Positions 42,177-52,444 of a DNA stretch of 64,000 bases are shown one piece after another (the first letter of the stretch is position 1; the number at the start of each line of letters is the position of its first letter). Under the pieces are notes generated by a model. That model was not told the DNA's origin and made no database searches. It saw only the letters and a program-made list of their open reading frames with translations. Source of the DNA: Nocardioides turkmenicus. Its GTDB lineage: Bacteria; Actinomycetota; Actinomycetes; Propionibacteriales; Nocardioidaceae. The position numbers and the translations under genes are program-made. The stretch lies in the NCBI RefSeq assembly GCF_011045035.1, contig NZ_JAALAA010000013.1, positions 1-64,000 on the forward strand, given 5' to 3'.

Positions 42177-42190
42177 TGTAACACGTTCTA
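42177..42190. promoter_or_regulatory. KstR-type operator for cyp125
   Basis: TGTAACACGTTCTA fits TnnAACnnGTTnnA exactly, 25 bp before the cyp125 start at 42151 (minus). A second box lies 48 bp further on towards fadA5. Confidence 0.78.
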
Positions 42191-42237
42191 GTTTATCGTC
42201 ACACAGTGCTCAGCATCACACAAGGGTTGCGCCAAAC

Positions 42238-42251
42238 GAGAACGCGTTCTA
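42238..42251. promoter_or_regulatory. KstR-like operator on the fadA5 side
   Basis: GAGAACGCGTTCTA fits the KstR consensus except for G instead of the first T; AGAACGCGTTCT is a perfect palindrome. It is 99 bp before the fadA5 ATG, so that mRNA would have a leader, unlike several other boxes here. Confidence 0.65.
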
Positions 42252-42272
42252 ATTTGGGACAATCGAGTGTAA

Positions 42273-43514
<1,242 letters not shown>

Positions 43515-43515
43515 G

Positions 43516-45135
43516 ATGGCCCGCGAGAAGGTCACCGAGGCCGAGTACGTCGTCGTCGGCGCCGGCTCGGCCGGCTGCGCCGTCGCCGGCCGACTGGCCG
43601 CGGCCGGCAAGTCGGTCATCCTGCTCGAGGCAGGGAAGAACGACAAGCACAACTACCTGGTCACCAAGCCCGGGATGATCGGTCCGTTGCATGCCGAGCC
43701 ACGGCTGAAGCGGCTCGTCGACTGGGGCTACCACACCGTCCCGCAGAAGCACGCCCGCAACCGCGAGCTCCCCCAGCCGCGCGGCAAGGTGCTCGGCGGC
43801 TCCTCCTCCATCAACGGCCTGCTCTGGGTCCGGGGCAACCGGGCCAACTACGACGCCTGGGCCGCCGAGGGCAACACCGGCTGGGACGCGGACTCGGTCA
43901 ACGAGGCGTACCGGCGGATCGAGGACTACGAGGGCGGCGGCTCCGACTACCGCGGCACGGGCGGGCCGATCAAGGTCATGAAGCACCCGCGGCCGACCGA
44001 GGCCTCGCTGTCGTTCCAGCGCGCCGCCGCGGAGACCCTCGACGTGAAGGTGCTCGACGACTACAACGCCGCCGAGCAGGAGGGCGTCTCGACCTTCCAG
44101 CAGAGCGCGATCGACGGGCTCCGCTACTCGGCCTCGCGTGGCTACCTCCACGACCAGGAGCTGCCGAGCCTGACCACGCTGACCCGTGTGCACGTGTCGA
44201 GGATCGTCATCGAGAACGGGCGCGCGAAAGGTGTCGAGATCCTCACCCGACAGGGCCCGCAGACGATCTCGGCGACCCAGGAGGTCATCGTCTCCGCGGG
44301 CGTCTTCGGCTCGGCGCAGCTGCTGATGCTCTCCGGAATCGGTCATTCCGCCCACCTGGCGGAGCATGGCATCGCCACCGTCCAGGAGCTCCCGGTCGGC
44401 GACAACCTGCACGACCACATGTTCGTCCCGACCACCTGGGAGATGCCCACTGCGCTCCACCACGGCACCGCTGCCTACTTCGGCAAGGCGGTCCTCAAGG
44501 AGCAGACCGTCGGCAGGTCGATCCTCGGTCACACCGTCTTCGAGACCGTCGGGTTCGTCCGCACCTCGCTGGCCACCGACGTACCCGACCTGCAGCTGCA
44601 CGTGCTCCCCTGGGCCTACCCCTCACCCAACCAGGACGCGCCGATCCGCCACGAGGTCGACCCGCGCGCGGCTCTGACGGTGATGTCGTCGCTCATCTAT
44701 CCGCGCTCGCGCGGGACGCTGCGGCTGCGCAGCGCCGACCCGACCGCCGAGCCGCTCATCGACTTCAACTACCTCGCCGAGCCCGACGACAAGCGGCTCC
44801 TGCTCGAGGGTGTGGAGATGATCCGCGAGATCATGGCCTCCCCCGCCTTCGGCGACCAGGTCAAGTCGGAGATCCACCCCGGCAAGGCGATCGACGCCGA
44901 GGCGATGAAGGAGGAGGTCACCAACCGGGCCACCTCGATCTACCACGGTGTCGGCTCCTGCCGGATGGGCGTCGACGAGCGGGCCGTGGTCGACCCGCAG
45001 CTCCGCGTACGCGGCATCGACGGCCTCCGCGTCGCCGACGCCTCGATCATGCCGTCGATCATCGGCGGCAACACCAACGCTCCCGCGGTCATGATCGGTG
45101 ACCGCTGCGCATCCTTCGTCCTCGACAACAGCTGA
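43516..45135 (+). CDS. GMC-family FAD oxidoreductase
   Basis: 539 aa: YVVVGAGSAGCAVAGRLAAAGKSVILLEAG for FAD binding, PRGKVLGGSSSINGLLWVRGNRANYDAWA (GMC signature 1), VIVSAGVFGSAQLLMLSGIG (signature 2), and the catalytic His region SIYHGVGSCRMGVDERAVVDPQLRVRGIDGLRVADASIMPSIIGGNTNAP. It oxidises an alcohol; behind cyp125/fadA5 and before an aldehyde dehydrogenase, the 26-hydroxylated side chain or the 3-beta-hydroxyl are candidate substrates (inference). A paralogue lies at 61451-63061. Confidence 0.88.
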   Translation: MAREKVTEAEYVVVGAGSAGCAVAGRLAAAGKSVILLEAGKNDKHNYLVTKPGMIGPLHAEPRLKRLVDWGYHTVPQKHARNRELPQPRGKVLGGSSSINGLLWVRGNRANYDAWAAEGNTGWDADSVNEAYRRIEDYEGGGSDYRGTGGPIKVMKHPRPTEASLSFQRAAAETLDVKVLDDYNAAEQEGVSTFQQSAIDGLRYSASRGYLHDQELPSLTTLTRVHVSRIVIENGRAKGVEILTRQGPQTISATQEVIVSAGVFGSAQLLMLSGIGHSAHLAEHGIATVQELPVGDNLHDHMFVPTTWEMPTALHHGTAAYFGKAVLKEQTVGRSILGHTVFETVGFVRTSLATDVPDLQLHVLPWAYPSPNQDAPIRHEVDPRAALTVMSSLIYPRSRGTLRLRSADPTAEPLIDFNYLAEPDDKRLLLEGVEMIREIMASPAFGDQVKSEIHPGKAIDAEAMKEEVTNRATSIYHGVGSCRMGVDERAVVDPQLRVRGIDGLRVADASIMPSIIGGNTNAPAVMIGDRCASFVLDNS

Positions 45136-45146
45136 TCGGATCAGAC

Positions 45147-46730
45147 ATGAGCACTGACACAGCGAAGACAGCAACCGTACGCCGCCCCGACTGGATCACC
45201 GAGGAGCTGCTCAACGAGCTGGTCTCCCGGGTCCCGTCCTCGACCGGGGCATCCTGGAAGCTCACCGAGGTCTACACCGGCGAGGTGCTGGTCGCGCTGC
45301 CCCAGTCCTCGCCGGAGGACGTCGAGCGGGCGGCCGCGGCCGGACGCGCAGCACAGCACGAGTGGGCGGCGACGCCGCTCAACGAGCGGCTGGCCGTGTT
45401 CAAGCGCGCCCACGAGCTGATCCTGCGCAACCAGCACAAGATCGCCGACCTGATCCAGGCCGAGTCGGGCAAGGCCCGGCGGATCGCGTTCGAGGAGGTC
45501 TGCGACCCGCCGATGGTGATCTCGCACTACCTCAAGCGGGCGCCGAAGCTGCTCAAGGACAAGAAGCGCCCGGGCGTGATGCCGCTGCTCTCGAGCTCGA
45601 TCGAGCGCCACCCGCCGCGGGGCCTGGTCGGGATCATCGCGCCGTGGAACTTCCCGTTCGCGACCGGTCTCTCCGACGCGATCCCGGCGCTGATGGCCGG
45701 CAACGCGGTGCTCCTCAAGCCCGACAACAAGACCGCGCTCTCCCCGCTGTTCGGGATCGGACTGCTCGAGGAGGCCGGGCTGCCCAAGGGCCTGTTCCAG
45801 GTCGTGTGCGGCGAGGGCCCCGACGTCGGCCCGACGCTGATGGACAACGTCGACTACGCGATGTTCACCGGCTCGACCGCGACCGGCCGGGTCATCGGCG
45901 AGCAGGCCGGGCGCAACCTGATCGGCGCCTGCCTCGAGCTCGGCGGCAAGAACCCGATGATCGTCCTCGACGACGCCGACATCGACGAGACCGTCGCCGG
46001 CTCGATGTTCGCCGTGTTCGGCAACACCGGCCAGATCTGCATGCACATCGAGCGGATCTACGTCCCGGAGGCGATGTACGACGAGTTCCGCGACAAGTTC
46101 GTCGCCGCCGTGGAGGGGATGCGGATCGAGGCGGCGTACGCCTTCGGTCCCGATCTCGGTGCGCTGGTCTCCCCCGACCACCTGGCGCGGGTGCAGTCGC
46201 ACGTCGACGACGCGGTCGCCAAGGGCGCCACCGTGCTTACCGGCGGGAAGGCGCGCCCCGACATCGGGCCGACCTTCTTCGAGCCGACCATCCTCGAGGG
46301 CACCACCAAGGAGATGCTCCACGGCGTGACCGAGACCTTCGGACCGGTTGTCTCGCTGCACCGCTACTCCACCCTCGACGAGGCGATCGAGCTGGCCAAC
46401 GACACCGACTACGGGCTCAACGCCTCGGTGTGGACCACGAACTTCAAGCGGGCCCAGCAGGTCGCAGCCCGGATCGAGTCCGGCAACGTCAACATCAACG
46501 ACGGGCTGGCCACCGCGTACGCCTCGAAGTCGACCCCGTCGGGCGGGATGAAGCAGTCCGGCGTCGGTGCCCGTCACGGTGACCAGGGGCTGCTGAAGTA
46601 CACCGAGACCCAGAACGTCGCGACTCTGAAGAAGCAGGTCATGGGGCCTCAGGGCAAGCAGACCTTCGACGACTACGCCAAGCAGATGCAGACGTCGCTG
46701 CGGTGGATGCGGAAGCTTCATATCCGTTGA
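45147..46730 (+). CDS. Aldehyde dehydrogenase (succinic semialdehyde dehydrogenase-like)
   Basis: 527 aa NAD(P)-dependent ALDH: PRGLVGIIAPWNFPFATGLSDAIPALMAGNAVLLKPDNKTAL, FTGSTATGRVIGEQAG, CLELGGKNPMIVLDDADIDETV with the catalytic Glu, FGNTGQICMHIERIYV with the catalytic Cys, and TFGPVVSLHRY. It most resembles the SSADH/GabD2 group. It follows the GMC gene by 11 bp, so the pair could turn a side-chain alcohol into an acid for FadD19. The C-terminal tail of about 30 residues is longer than usual. Confidence 0.88.
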   Translation: MSTDTAKTATVRRPDWITEELLNELVSRVPSSTGASWKLTEVYTGEVLVALPQSSPEDVERAAAAGRAAQHEWAATPLNERLAVFKRAHELILRNQHKIADLIQAESGKARRIAFEEVCDPPMVISHYLKRAPKLLKDKKRPGVMPLLSSSIERHPPRGLVGIIAPWNFPFATGLSDAIPALMAGNAVLLKPDNKTALSPLFGIGLLEEAGLPKGLFQVVCGEGPDVGPTLMDNVDYAMFTGSTATGRVIGEQAGRNLIGACLELGGKNPMIVLDDADIDETVAGSMFAVFGNTGQICMHIERIYVPEAMYDEFRDKFVAAVEGMRIEAAYAFGPDLGALVSPDHLARVQSHVDDAVAKGATVLTGGKARPDIGPTFFEPTILEGTTKEMLHGVTETFGPVVSLHRYSTLDEAIELANDTDYGLNASVWTTNFKRAQQVAARIESGNVNINDGLATAYASKSTPSGGMKQSGVGARHGDQGLLKYTETQNVATLKKQVMGPQGKQTFDDYAKQMQTSLRWMRKLHIR

Positions 46731-47968
46731 TCCGCTCCCGCTATGCCGACCTGACCCGGGAGGAGCTCGCCGAGGTCGTCCGCGAGCTCCTCCTGATCGG
46801 ACAGCTGATCGACCGGGCGGGGATGGCATGGTGCATCTCCGCCTTCGGGCGTGAGGAGATGCTGCGGATCGCGATCGTGGAGTGGGCTGCCGCCTCGCCG
46901 ATCTACACTCGGCGGATGCAGGCCGCGCTCGGCTATGCCCCGGCCGTGCCGGGGCAGGGTGACGTGCCGACCATCTTCAAGGGCCTCCAGCTCGACATCG
47001 GCGCGCCGCCGCAGTTCATGGACTTCCGCTACACCGTCCACGACGCGCGCCACGGCGAATTCCACCTCGACCACTGCGGGGCACTGATGGACGTGGAGCC
47101 GATGGGCGAGGAGTACGTCCGCGGCATGTGCCACGACATCGAGGACCCGACCTTCGACGCCACCGCCATCGCGACCCATCCGCGCGCTCAGGTGCGTCCG
47201 GTCCACCGCCCGCCCCGGACCCCTGCGGACCGCACGCCCCACTGCCGCTGGACCGTCACCATCGACGACGCACACCCGGAGGCCGTGGCGATCCCGGAGC
47301 TGGCGGTGAACGAGCGCTCCCGGGCAGCGGGGCTCGAGCTCGCGCCCATCGACCCCGCCGATGCGGGCGCGGCCGACTACGCCGGGCCGCTCGTGTCCGA
47401 CCTCGACCTCGCCGCGTTCTCGCATTCGGCGCTGGCGCGCATCGCCGACGAGGTCTGCCTGCAGATGGCACTGCTCGACCGCGGCTTCGTGCTCGCCCTG
47501 GAGCCGCGGGCGACCTCGCCCGAGCAGCTTCTCGACATCCGCCGCAAGCAGCTCGTCGGGGTCGCCGGCATCGCCGGGGCCCGCCTCGCCCGCGCCCTCT
47601 CGTTGCCACCGGACGCCGCCGGCGCGCTGCGGCTGCTCGCGCTCCATCCGATGCTCAACCCCGCGGCGTACGTCGCGATGGAGGTCGAAGCCGACGCACT
47701 GGTCGTCGGGCCGTCGGCCGCCGACGAGGACGGCGCCTGGGTCTCCCTGATCGGGCCGGAATGGTTCGTTCCGCTGCAGGTGGCGGTGCAGGCCCTCGAC
47801 CCTCACCTCGACGTGGTGGTGACGACGGCCGGTGACGGCTGGCGGGTCGAGGTCGTACGTCGCCCCGAGCCCGCCCCGGAAGCATCCGAGGTCGCGGTGG
47901 TGAGGTTCAGCACCGGCGCGGACTTCGCCTTCGAGCCGCGCCGGTCGCTGCCGATCACACCGGTCTGA
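46703..47968 (+). CDS. Uncharacterised protein with L-2-amino-thiazoline-4-carboxylate hydrolase-like region
   Basis: 421 aa. Residues about 20-175 have a conserved look: MAWCISAFGREEMLRIAIVEWAAASPIYTRRMQAALGY, then MDFRYTVHDARHGEFHLDHCGALMDVEPMGEEYVRGMCHDIEDPTFDATAIATHPRAQVRPVHRPPR. The Cys and acidic residues recall the ATC-hydrolase-like family (PF14196), without certainty. The C-terminal half is unrecognised. The frame starts inside the aldehyde dehydrogenase gene (28-bp overlap); a TTG at 46727 overlapping its stop is an alternative start. It is likely part of the fadA5-GMC-ALDH operon. Confidence 0.65.
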   Translation: MDAEASYPLIRSRYADLTREELAEVVRELLLIGQLIDRAGMAWCISAFGREEMLRIAIVEWAAASPIYTRRMQAALGYAPAVPGQGDVPTIFKGLQLDIGAPPQFMDFRYTVHDARHGEFHLDHCGALMDVEPMGEEYVRGMCHDIEDPTFDATAIATHPRAQVRPVHRPPRTPADRTPHCRWTVTIDDAHPEAVAIPELAVNERSRAAGLELAPIDPADAGAADYAGPLVSDLDLAAFSHSALARIADEVCLQMALLDRGFVLALEPRATSPEQLLDIRRKQLVGVAGIAGARLARALSLPPDAAGALRLLALHPMLNPAAYVAMEVEADALVVGPSAADEDGAWVSLIGPEWFVPLQVAVQALDPHLDVVVTTAGDGWRVEVVRRPEPAPEASEVAVVRFSTGADFAFEPRRSLPITPV

Positions 47969-47972
47969 GTGG

Positions 47973-48398
47973 TCAGCGCCGCCGTAGCTCCAGCACCGGG
48001 ATCACCCGGTCGGTCTTCGCCTCGTAGTCGGCGAATCCCGGGCTCATCGCCTTGAAACGCTCCCAGGCGGCGTCGCGGTCCTCGCCCTTCAGCTCGGTGA
48101 CCTCGACCTCGACGACGCCCTCGTCGGGCGTCTCGATCTTGGTCTCCGGGTGGGCCAGCAGGTTGTGGTACCAGGCCGGGTTCTCCGGCGCGCCGGCCTT
48201 GGAGGCGGCGATCAGCCAGGTGTCGGCGTCCGGATGGAGATTGGCGACCGGCGAGACGCGTTCCCTGCCGGTCTTGGCGCCGGTGTGGTGCACGAGCACG
48301 AGCCCGCGCCCGAACGGCACCGAGGTGACGTTGCCGCCGTTGGCACGGAACTCGTCGATGATCGACTGGTTCCAGTCCTTGTATTCGCTGCCTGTCAT
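47973..48398 (-). CDS. Deazaflavin (F420)-dependent reductase family protein
   Basis: 141 aa, DUF385/Ddn-type. WNQSIIDEFRANGGNV, LVLVHHTGAKTGRERVSPVANL, WLIAASKAGAPENPAWYHNLLAHPETKIE and FKAMSPGFADYEAKTDRVIPVLELRR are the F420-binding split-barrel signature. This is the longer-type family without an N-terminal membrane anchor, unlike the 3735 protein. Convergent with the ATC-like gene, with 4 bp between the stops. Possible quinone or electrophile reductase. Confidence 0.85.
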   Translation of the reverse strand: MTGSEYKDWNQSIIDEFRANGGNVTSVPFGRGLVLVHHTGAKTGRERVSPVANLHPDADTWLIAASKAGAPENPAWYHNLLAHPETKIETPDEGVVEVEVTELKGEDRDAAWERFKAMSPGFADYEAKTDRVIPVLELRRR

Positions 48399-48461
48399 CG
48401 AGTGCCTTTCCCCGAGGATCGGTTTTCACCCACTCTTACAGACATCCCCAACGCGCACCGG

Positions 48462-50075
48462 TCAAACGCGGGCAAGGGCCGCGATCCGCACCTGCTCCTC
48501 CCGGTCGGTCACCTTCACCCGTGGCCGGCCGACCTCCTTGCCCGACTCGCACTCGTGGGTGTCGAGGGTGTTCCAGCCGGTCTGGTCGACCGCGACCACG
48601 CCGCGTGCTGCGAGGAGGTCGTCCAGGGACGTGCCGGCCGGCTCGGCGAGGGATCCGGCGGCATGGTCGTCCAGGAGGGTGCGTACGGTCTCCGCCGCGC
48701 AGGCCCGGTTGGTGCCGATCACGCCGCTGGGGCCGCGCTTGGCCCAGCCTGCGGTGTAGGTCGCCCGGGCCCCGACGACCCGGCCGGCCTCGTGCAGGAA
48801 GCGGCCGCTGGCCTCCTCGCTGGGGACACCGGGGACACCCGCGGAGCGGTAGCCGGTGGCCCGGACGACCAGGCCGGCGTCGATCTCCTCACCTGTCTCG
48901 AAGCGCACCCCGGCGACCGTGTCGGCGCCGAGGATCTCGGTGGGCGTCAGGCCGAAGCGGAGGGCGAGCCGCTTCGCGGCGTCCGTACGCGGCCGGCCGG
49001 CCAGGTCACGGAGCAGATCGGCCTTCTGGAGCTCGGCGAAGGTGCCGGCGCTGCGCTCGGACAGGTCGTCCTCGGTCGGCAGCGCCGCCACGTCGGCCTC
49101 GTCGACCACGACGTCGATGCCGGGATCGTCGGCAAGCGCGCGCAGCTCGGGGCTGGTGAAGGCGGCGTGCTCCGCACCTCGGCGGGCGGTGACGACGACC
49201 TCGCGGATTCCGCTGGCGGCGAGCGCTTGCAACGCGTACGGCGCCAGGTCGGAGGCCTGCAGCGTCTCCTCGTCAGCCAGCAGCAGCCTCGCCAGGTCGA
49301 GCGCGACGTTGCCGTTGCCGATGACGACCGCGCGCTCGTGGCCGAGCGGGAAGGTGAGGTCGGCACGGTCGGGATGGCCGTTGTACCACCCGACGAGCTC
49401 CGCAGCCGAGGTCGAGCCCGGCAGCTCCTCCCCCGGCAGGCCGAGGCTACGACCCTCGCCGGCGCCGGTCGTGTAGACCACCGCATGGTGGGCACCGAGA
49501 AGCTCCTCGTGGGTGATGTCGCGACCGATCTCGACGTTGTAGCGGGTCCTCACCCGGCGGTGACGCGCGGTCTTCGCGAAGCCGGAGACGATCTCCTTGG
49601 TGTCCAGGTGGTCCGGCGCGACGCCGTAGCGGACCAGACCGTAGGGCGTCGCGAGCTTGTCGATGACGGTGATCTCCACGTCGCAGCGGCGAGTGGCGGC
49701 GAGCTCCTCGGCGACGTACCAACCGGCCGGGCCGGCGCCGACCACGGCGACCTTCAGCGGACCGGAACCGGCGATCTTGGCGCCCGGCGGCGGCAGCGGC
49801 GCGGGCTCCTCCTGCTCGCCGGTGAACTCGAAGAAGGCAGCGTTGATGTCGGTGTAGGGCGCGAACGCGTCCGGGACCTCGTAGTCGGGGAAGATCGCGT
49901 TGACCGGGCAGGCGTCCTCGCAGGCCCCGCAGTCGATGCACTCGTCGGGGTGGATGTAGAGCATCTCGGCAGCACCGAAGCCCGGCTCGTCCGGGCCGGG
50001 GTGGATGCAGTCCACCGGGCAGACCTCCACACAGGAGGCGTCGTTGCAGCAGGACTGGGTGATGACGTACGTCAT
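48462..50075 (-). CDS. fprB: FprB-like ferredoxin-NADP reductase with N-terminal ferredoxin domain
   Basis: 537 aa. N-terminal 7Fe-type ferredoxin: [21 protein letters not shown] and [24 protein letters not shown]. The rest is adrenodoxin-reductase-like: [17 protein letters not shown] (FAD), [12 protein letters not shown], and [20 protein letters not shown] (NADP), ending [20 protein letters not shown]. FprB-type proteins move electrons from NADPH to ferredoxins that serve P450s. It ends the cyp123-cyp51 island, so it is a good candidate donor for those P450s and perhaps CYP125. ATG 50075 overlaps the upstream stop as ATGA. Confidence 0.85.
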   Translation of the reverse strand: MTYVITQSCCNDASCVEVCPVDCIHPGPDEPGFGAAEMLYIHPDECIDCGACEDACPVNAIFPDYEVPDAFAPYTDINAAFFEFTGEQEEPAPLPPPGAKIAGSGPLKVAVVGAGPAGWYVAEELAATRRCDVEITVIDKLATPYGLVRYGVAPDHLDTKEIVSGFAKTARHRRVRTRYNVEIGRDITHEELLGAHHAVVYTTGAGEGRSLGLPGEELPGSTSAAELVGWYNGHPDRADLTFPLGHERAVVIGNGNVALDLARLLLADEETLQASDLAPYALQALAASGIREVVVTARRGAEHAAFTSPELRALADDPGIDVVVDEADVAALPTEDDLSERSAGTFAELQKADLLRDLAGRPRTDAAKRLALRFGLTPTEILGADTVAGVRFETGEEIDAGLVVRATGYRSAGVPGVPSEEASGRFLHEAGRVVGARATYTAGWAKRGPSGVIGTNRACAAETVRTLLDDHAAGSLAEPAGTSLDDLLAARGVVAVDQTGWNTLDTHECESGKEVGRPRVKVTDREEQVRIAALARV

Positions 50076-51355
50076 GAGCGCTGAGCCTTCCTCTGAGCCC
50101 TCCTCCGAGCCTTTCCGATGGTCTCCTCGACGACCGTGTTGATCCTGGCACCGTTCGGCCAGCCGGCGTAGTGGCACAGGAAAACCACGATCTCGCGCAG
50201 CTCGTCCTCGGACAGCTCGCCGTTGGCGTACGCCGCGGGGATCTGGATCCCGAGCACGTCGGCGGCACCCTGGCCGGCGAGCAGGCCGATGAGCAGGAGC
50301 CGGCGGTCGCGCGTGGTCAGGCCCGGGCGCTGCCAGATGTCGCCGAAGAGGTGGTCGGCGGTGTAGCGGAAGAAGTCGCCCTCACCGTCGGCCATGTCGA
50401 AGCCGTAGACCTCCTCCATCTTCCGCAGCCCCTTGGCCCGCTGCTCGGGGAGGTCGCCGAACTTCTCCTCCTCTGCCGGTCCCGAGGGCAGCCCGGAGGT
50501 CATCCCCAGGCCCGGAGCCAGCCGCTCGAGCGCGAGCCGGGCCAGCGGCACCTCGACGCCGAGCTCGTCGGCGAGTGCGACCGCGAAGCCGAGGTCCTTC
50601 TCCCCCAGCGCGACCACGTGTCCGAAGACGCCGTGCCAGAAGTCGGTCTCCTCGATCGGTGCGGTGGTGTCGCGGTGCATGATCGCGCCCGGGCCGCCGG
50701 TGATCGCGTCGGTGTGGCGTACGACGTCCCCGAGCGCGACCAGATCCAGCCCGGCCGCCTCGGCGAGCTGCTGGGCCTCGGTCGCGGCGGTGAAGGAGGC
50801 GAAGTGGAGCAGGTTGCGGGCCAGCTTCAGCTTCGTCCCGGCACCGATCTCACCGGCATGGACCACCTTCGATCCCATCGCCGCCAGGACCGGGGCGGCG
50901 GCCGCGTACGCCTCGGGATCGCCGCCGACGAGGATCGCCAGGGTGCCCTCGGCGGCTCCCATCGGACCGCCGGAGACCGGGGCGTCGAGCACGCGCACGC
51001 CGTGCGGCTCGGCGGTCGCGGCCAGCTCCGCGGGCGTCTCCGGGGCGACCGTGGAGTGCACCAGCACCGTCAACGGGGTGTGCTCCGGGCGGTCGGCGGC
51101 GATCACCTCGGAGATGATCTGGCGCACCTGGTCGTCGTCGCGCACCATCACGCTGAGCACGTCCACGGCCGAGGCCAGCTCGCCGACCGTGGCGGCCGCC
51201 TTCGCGCCGGCGGCACCGAGCTCCGCGACGGGCCCCTCGGCGATGTCGTGGAACCGGAGCTCGATCCCGTCGGTGTCCGCGAGCCGGAGCGCCATCGGCT
51301 TGCCGATGTTGCCGAGCCCCACAAAACCTGCGCGTGTCCCCTTCACGGTGCTCAC
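50072..51355 (-). CDS. Fusion: 3-hydroxyisobutyrate dehydrogenase-like + carboxymuconolactone decarboxylase domain
   Basis: 427 aa. Residues 1-290 form a beta-hydroxyacid dehydrogenase: [54 protein letters not shown], and [34 protein letters not shown] with the catalytic Lys. Residues about 307-427 are a CMD-like helical domain ([61 protein letters not shown]). In mycobacteria these are, as I recall, separate adjacent genes (Rv0770, Rv0771). GTG 51355 overlaps the upstream SDR stop. Confidence 0.85.
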   Translation of the reverse strand: MSTVKGTRAGFVGLGNIGKPMALRLADTDGIELRFHDIAEGPVAELGAAGAKAAATVGELASAVDVLSVMVRDDDQVRQIISEVIAADRPEHTPLTVLVHSTVAPETPAELAATAEPHGVRVLDAPVSGGPMGAAEGTLAILVGGDPEAYAAAAPVLAAMGSKVVHAGEIGAGTKLKLARNLLHFASFTAATEAQQLAEAAGLDLVALGDVVRHTDAITGGPGAIMHRDTTAPIEETDFWHGVFGHVVALGEKDLGFAVALADELGVEVPLARLALERLAPGLGMTSGLPSGPAEEEKFGDLPEQRAKGLRKMEEVYGFDMADGEGDFFRYTADHLFGDIWQRPGLTTRDRRLLLIGLLAGQGAADVLGIQIPAAYANGELSEDELREIVVFLCHYAGWPNGARINTVVEETIGKARRRAQRKAQRS

Positions 51356-52098
51356 AGCCGGAACGTCCCTCCGCCGTCGACGGCGATGATCTGTCCGGAG
51401 ATCCACGACGACTCCTCGGAGAGGAGGAACTTCGCGGTCCCGACCATGTCCTCGGTGGTGCCGAGGCGCTTGATCGCCATGCCCTTGGTCATCTCTCGCG
51501 CCGCGTCACCCGCCTGCACCCGGGTCGCCTCGGTGTCGGTCGGGCCGGGCGCGATCGCGTTGACGCGGATGTTCATCCCGCCGAGCTCGTGGGCGAGCTG
51601 CTGGGTGAGTCCGTTGATGCCGACCTTCGCCAGCCCGTAGAAGCCGGAGTAGAGGTAGGCGGCCGTCGAGGACTGGTTGACGATCGCGCCGCCGCCACGC
51701 TTCTGCATCGCCGGGTAGACGGCGCGGGTCATCACCAGGGCGCCGTTGAGGTTCACGCTCATGAATTTCTCGAAGTAGTCCCAGTCGACGGTGATCAGCA
51801 GGTCGAAGGCCATGTCGCCGTAGATGGCGGCGTTGTTGATCAGACCGTCGATCCCGCCGTACACCTCCGTCGTCTCCGCCACCAGCGCGGCCGCCGAAGC
51901 GTGGTCGGAGACGTCGCAGCGTACGAACCTGGCGGCCCCGCCGGCGGCCTCGATCTCCTTGGCGACCCGCTGCCCCTTCTCCTCGTTCAGGTCGGCGACG
52001 ACGACGGCGGCACCCTCGGCGGCCAGCCCCTTGGCGTACGCCTCGCCGATCCCCTGCGCCGCCCCGGTGACGACGACGACCTTCCCCTCGAACCTCAT
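51352..52098 (-). CDS. Short-chain dehydrogenase/reductase, Rv0769-like
   Basis: 248 aa classical SDR: VVVVTGAAQGIGEAYAKGLAAEGAAVVVADLNEE, LINNAAIYGDMAF, IVNQSSTAAYLYSGFYGLAKVGINGLTQQLAHELG with Ser and Tyr-x3-Lys, and IAPGPTDTEATRVQ. The ATG at 52098 has GAGAGGA upstream; a longer frame to 52140 would run into the repeat array. The gene opens a three-gene operon with the dehydrogenase/CMD fusion and fprB. Its promoter region is occupied by the 32-bp-period repeat array. Confidence 0.88.
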   Translation of the reverse strand: MRFEGKVVVVTGAAQGIGEAYAKGLAAEGAAVVVADLNEEKGQRVAKEIEAAGGAARFVRCDVSDHASAAALVAETTEVYGGIDGLINNAAIYGDMAFDLLITVDWDYFEKFMSVNLNGALVMTRAVYPAMQKRGGGAIVNQSSTAAYLYSGFYGLAKVGINGLTQQLAHELGGMNIRVNAIAPGPTDTEATRVQAGDAAREMTKGMAIKRLGTTEDMVGTAKFLLSEESSWISGQIIAVDGGGTFRL

Positions 52099-52117
52099 CC
52101 GTCCGTCCTCTCCCACG

Positions 52118-52442
52118 CCGACCCGGCGCATCTGTCCCAAGCTGAACCGCCGACCCGGCGCGTCTGTCCCGAATTTCTCCGCCGACTCGGCTCATCTGTC
52201 CCGCCGTTCGCCGCCCACTCGGCACAACAGCCCCGCGGACCCGCGTCCACTCGGTGCATCTGTCCCAAGATTCCGCGCCCAGTCGGCGCAACTGTCCCAG
52301 CCGCGGCCCTCAGCGCGGGCGTGCTGAGACATAAGCGCCGACTCGACGCTCTCCGCCGGGACAGACACGCCGAGTGGGCGGTTAGCGGCGGGACAGACGC
52401 GCCGATTGGGCTGGTGTTCATGGGGCAGATGAGCCGACTCGC
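52118..52442. repeat. 32-bp-period repeat array, locus B (six forward + four reverse units)
   Basis: Forward 21-bp units start at 52118, 52150, 52182, 52214, 52246 and 52278; reverse units start at 52326, 52358, 52390 and 52422. Within each half every step is exactly 32 bp (21-bp unit + 11-bp variable spacer). The units begin CCGASTCGG and end CTGTCCC with small variation. The two halves face each other across a 27-bp centre rich in GC. The array fills the 346-bp gap between the ALDH stop (reverse units begin 2 bp past it) and the SDR start. I see no gene in it. Confidence 0.92.
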
Positions 52443-52444
52443 GT

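Noticed and set aside
52118..52442. CRISPR array
   Set aside because: Repeats are 21 bp but spacers only 11 bp, the units diverge, orientation flips half way, and no cas gene is near.
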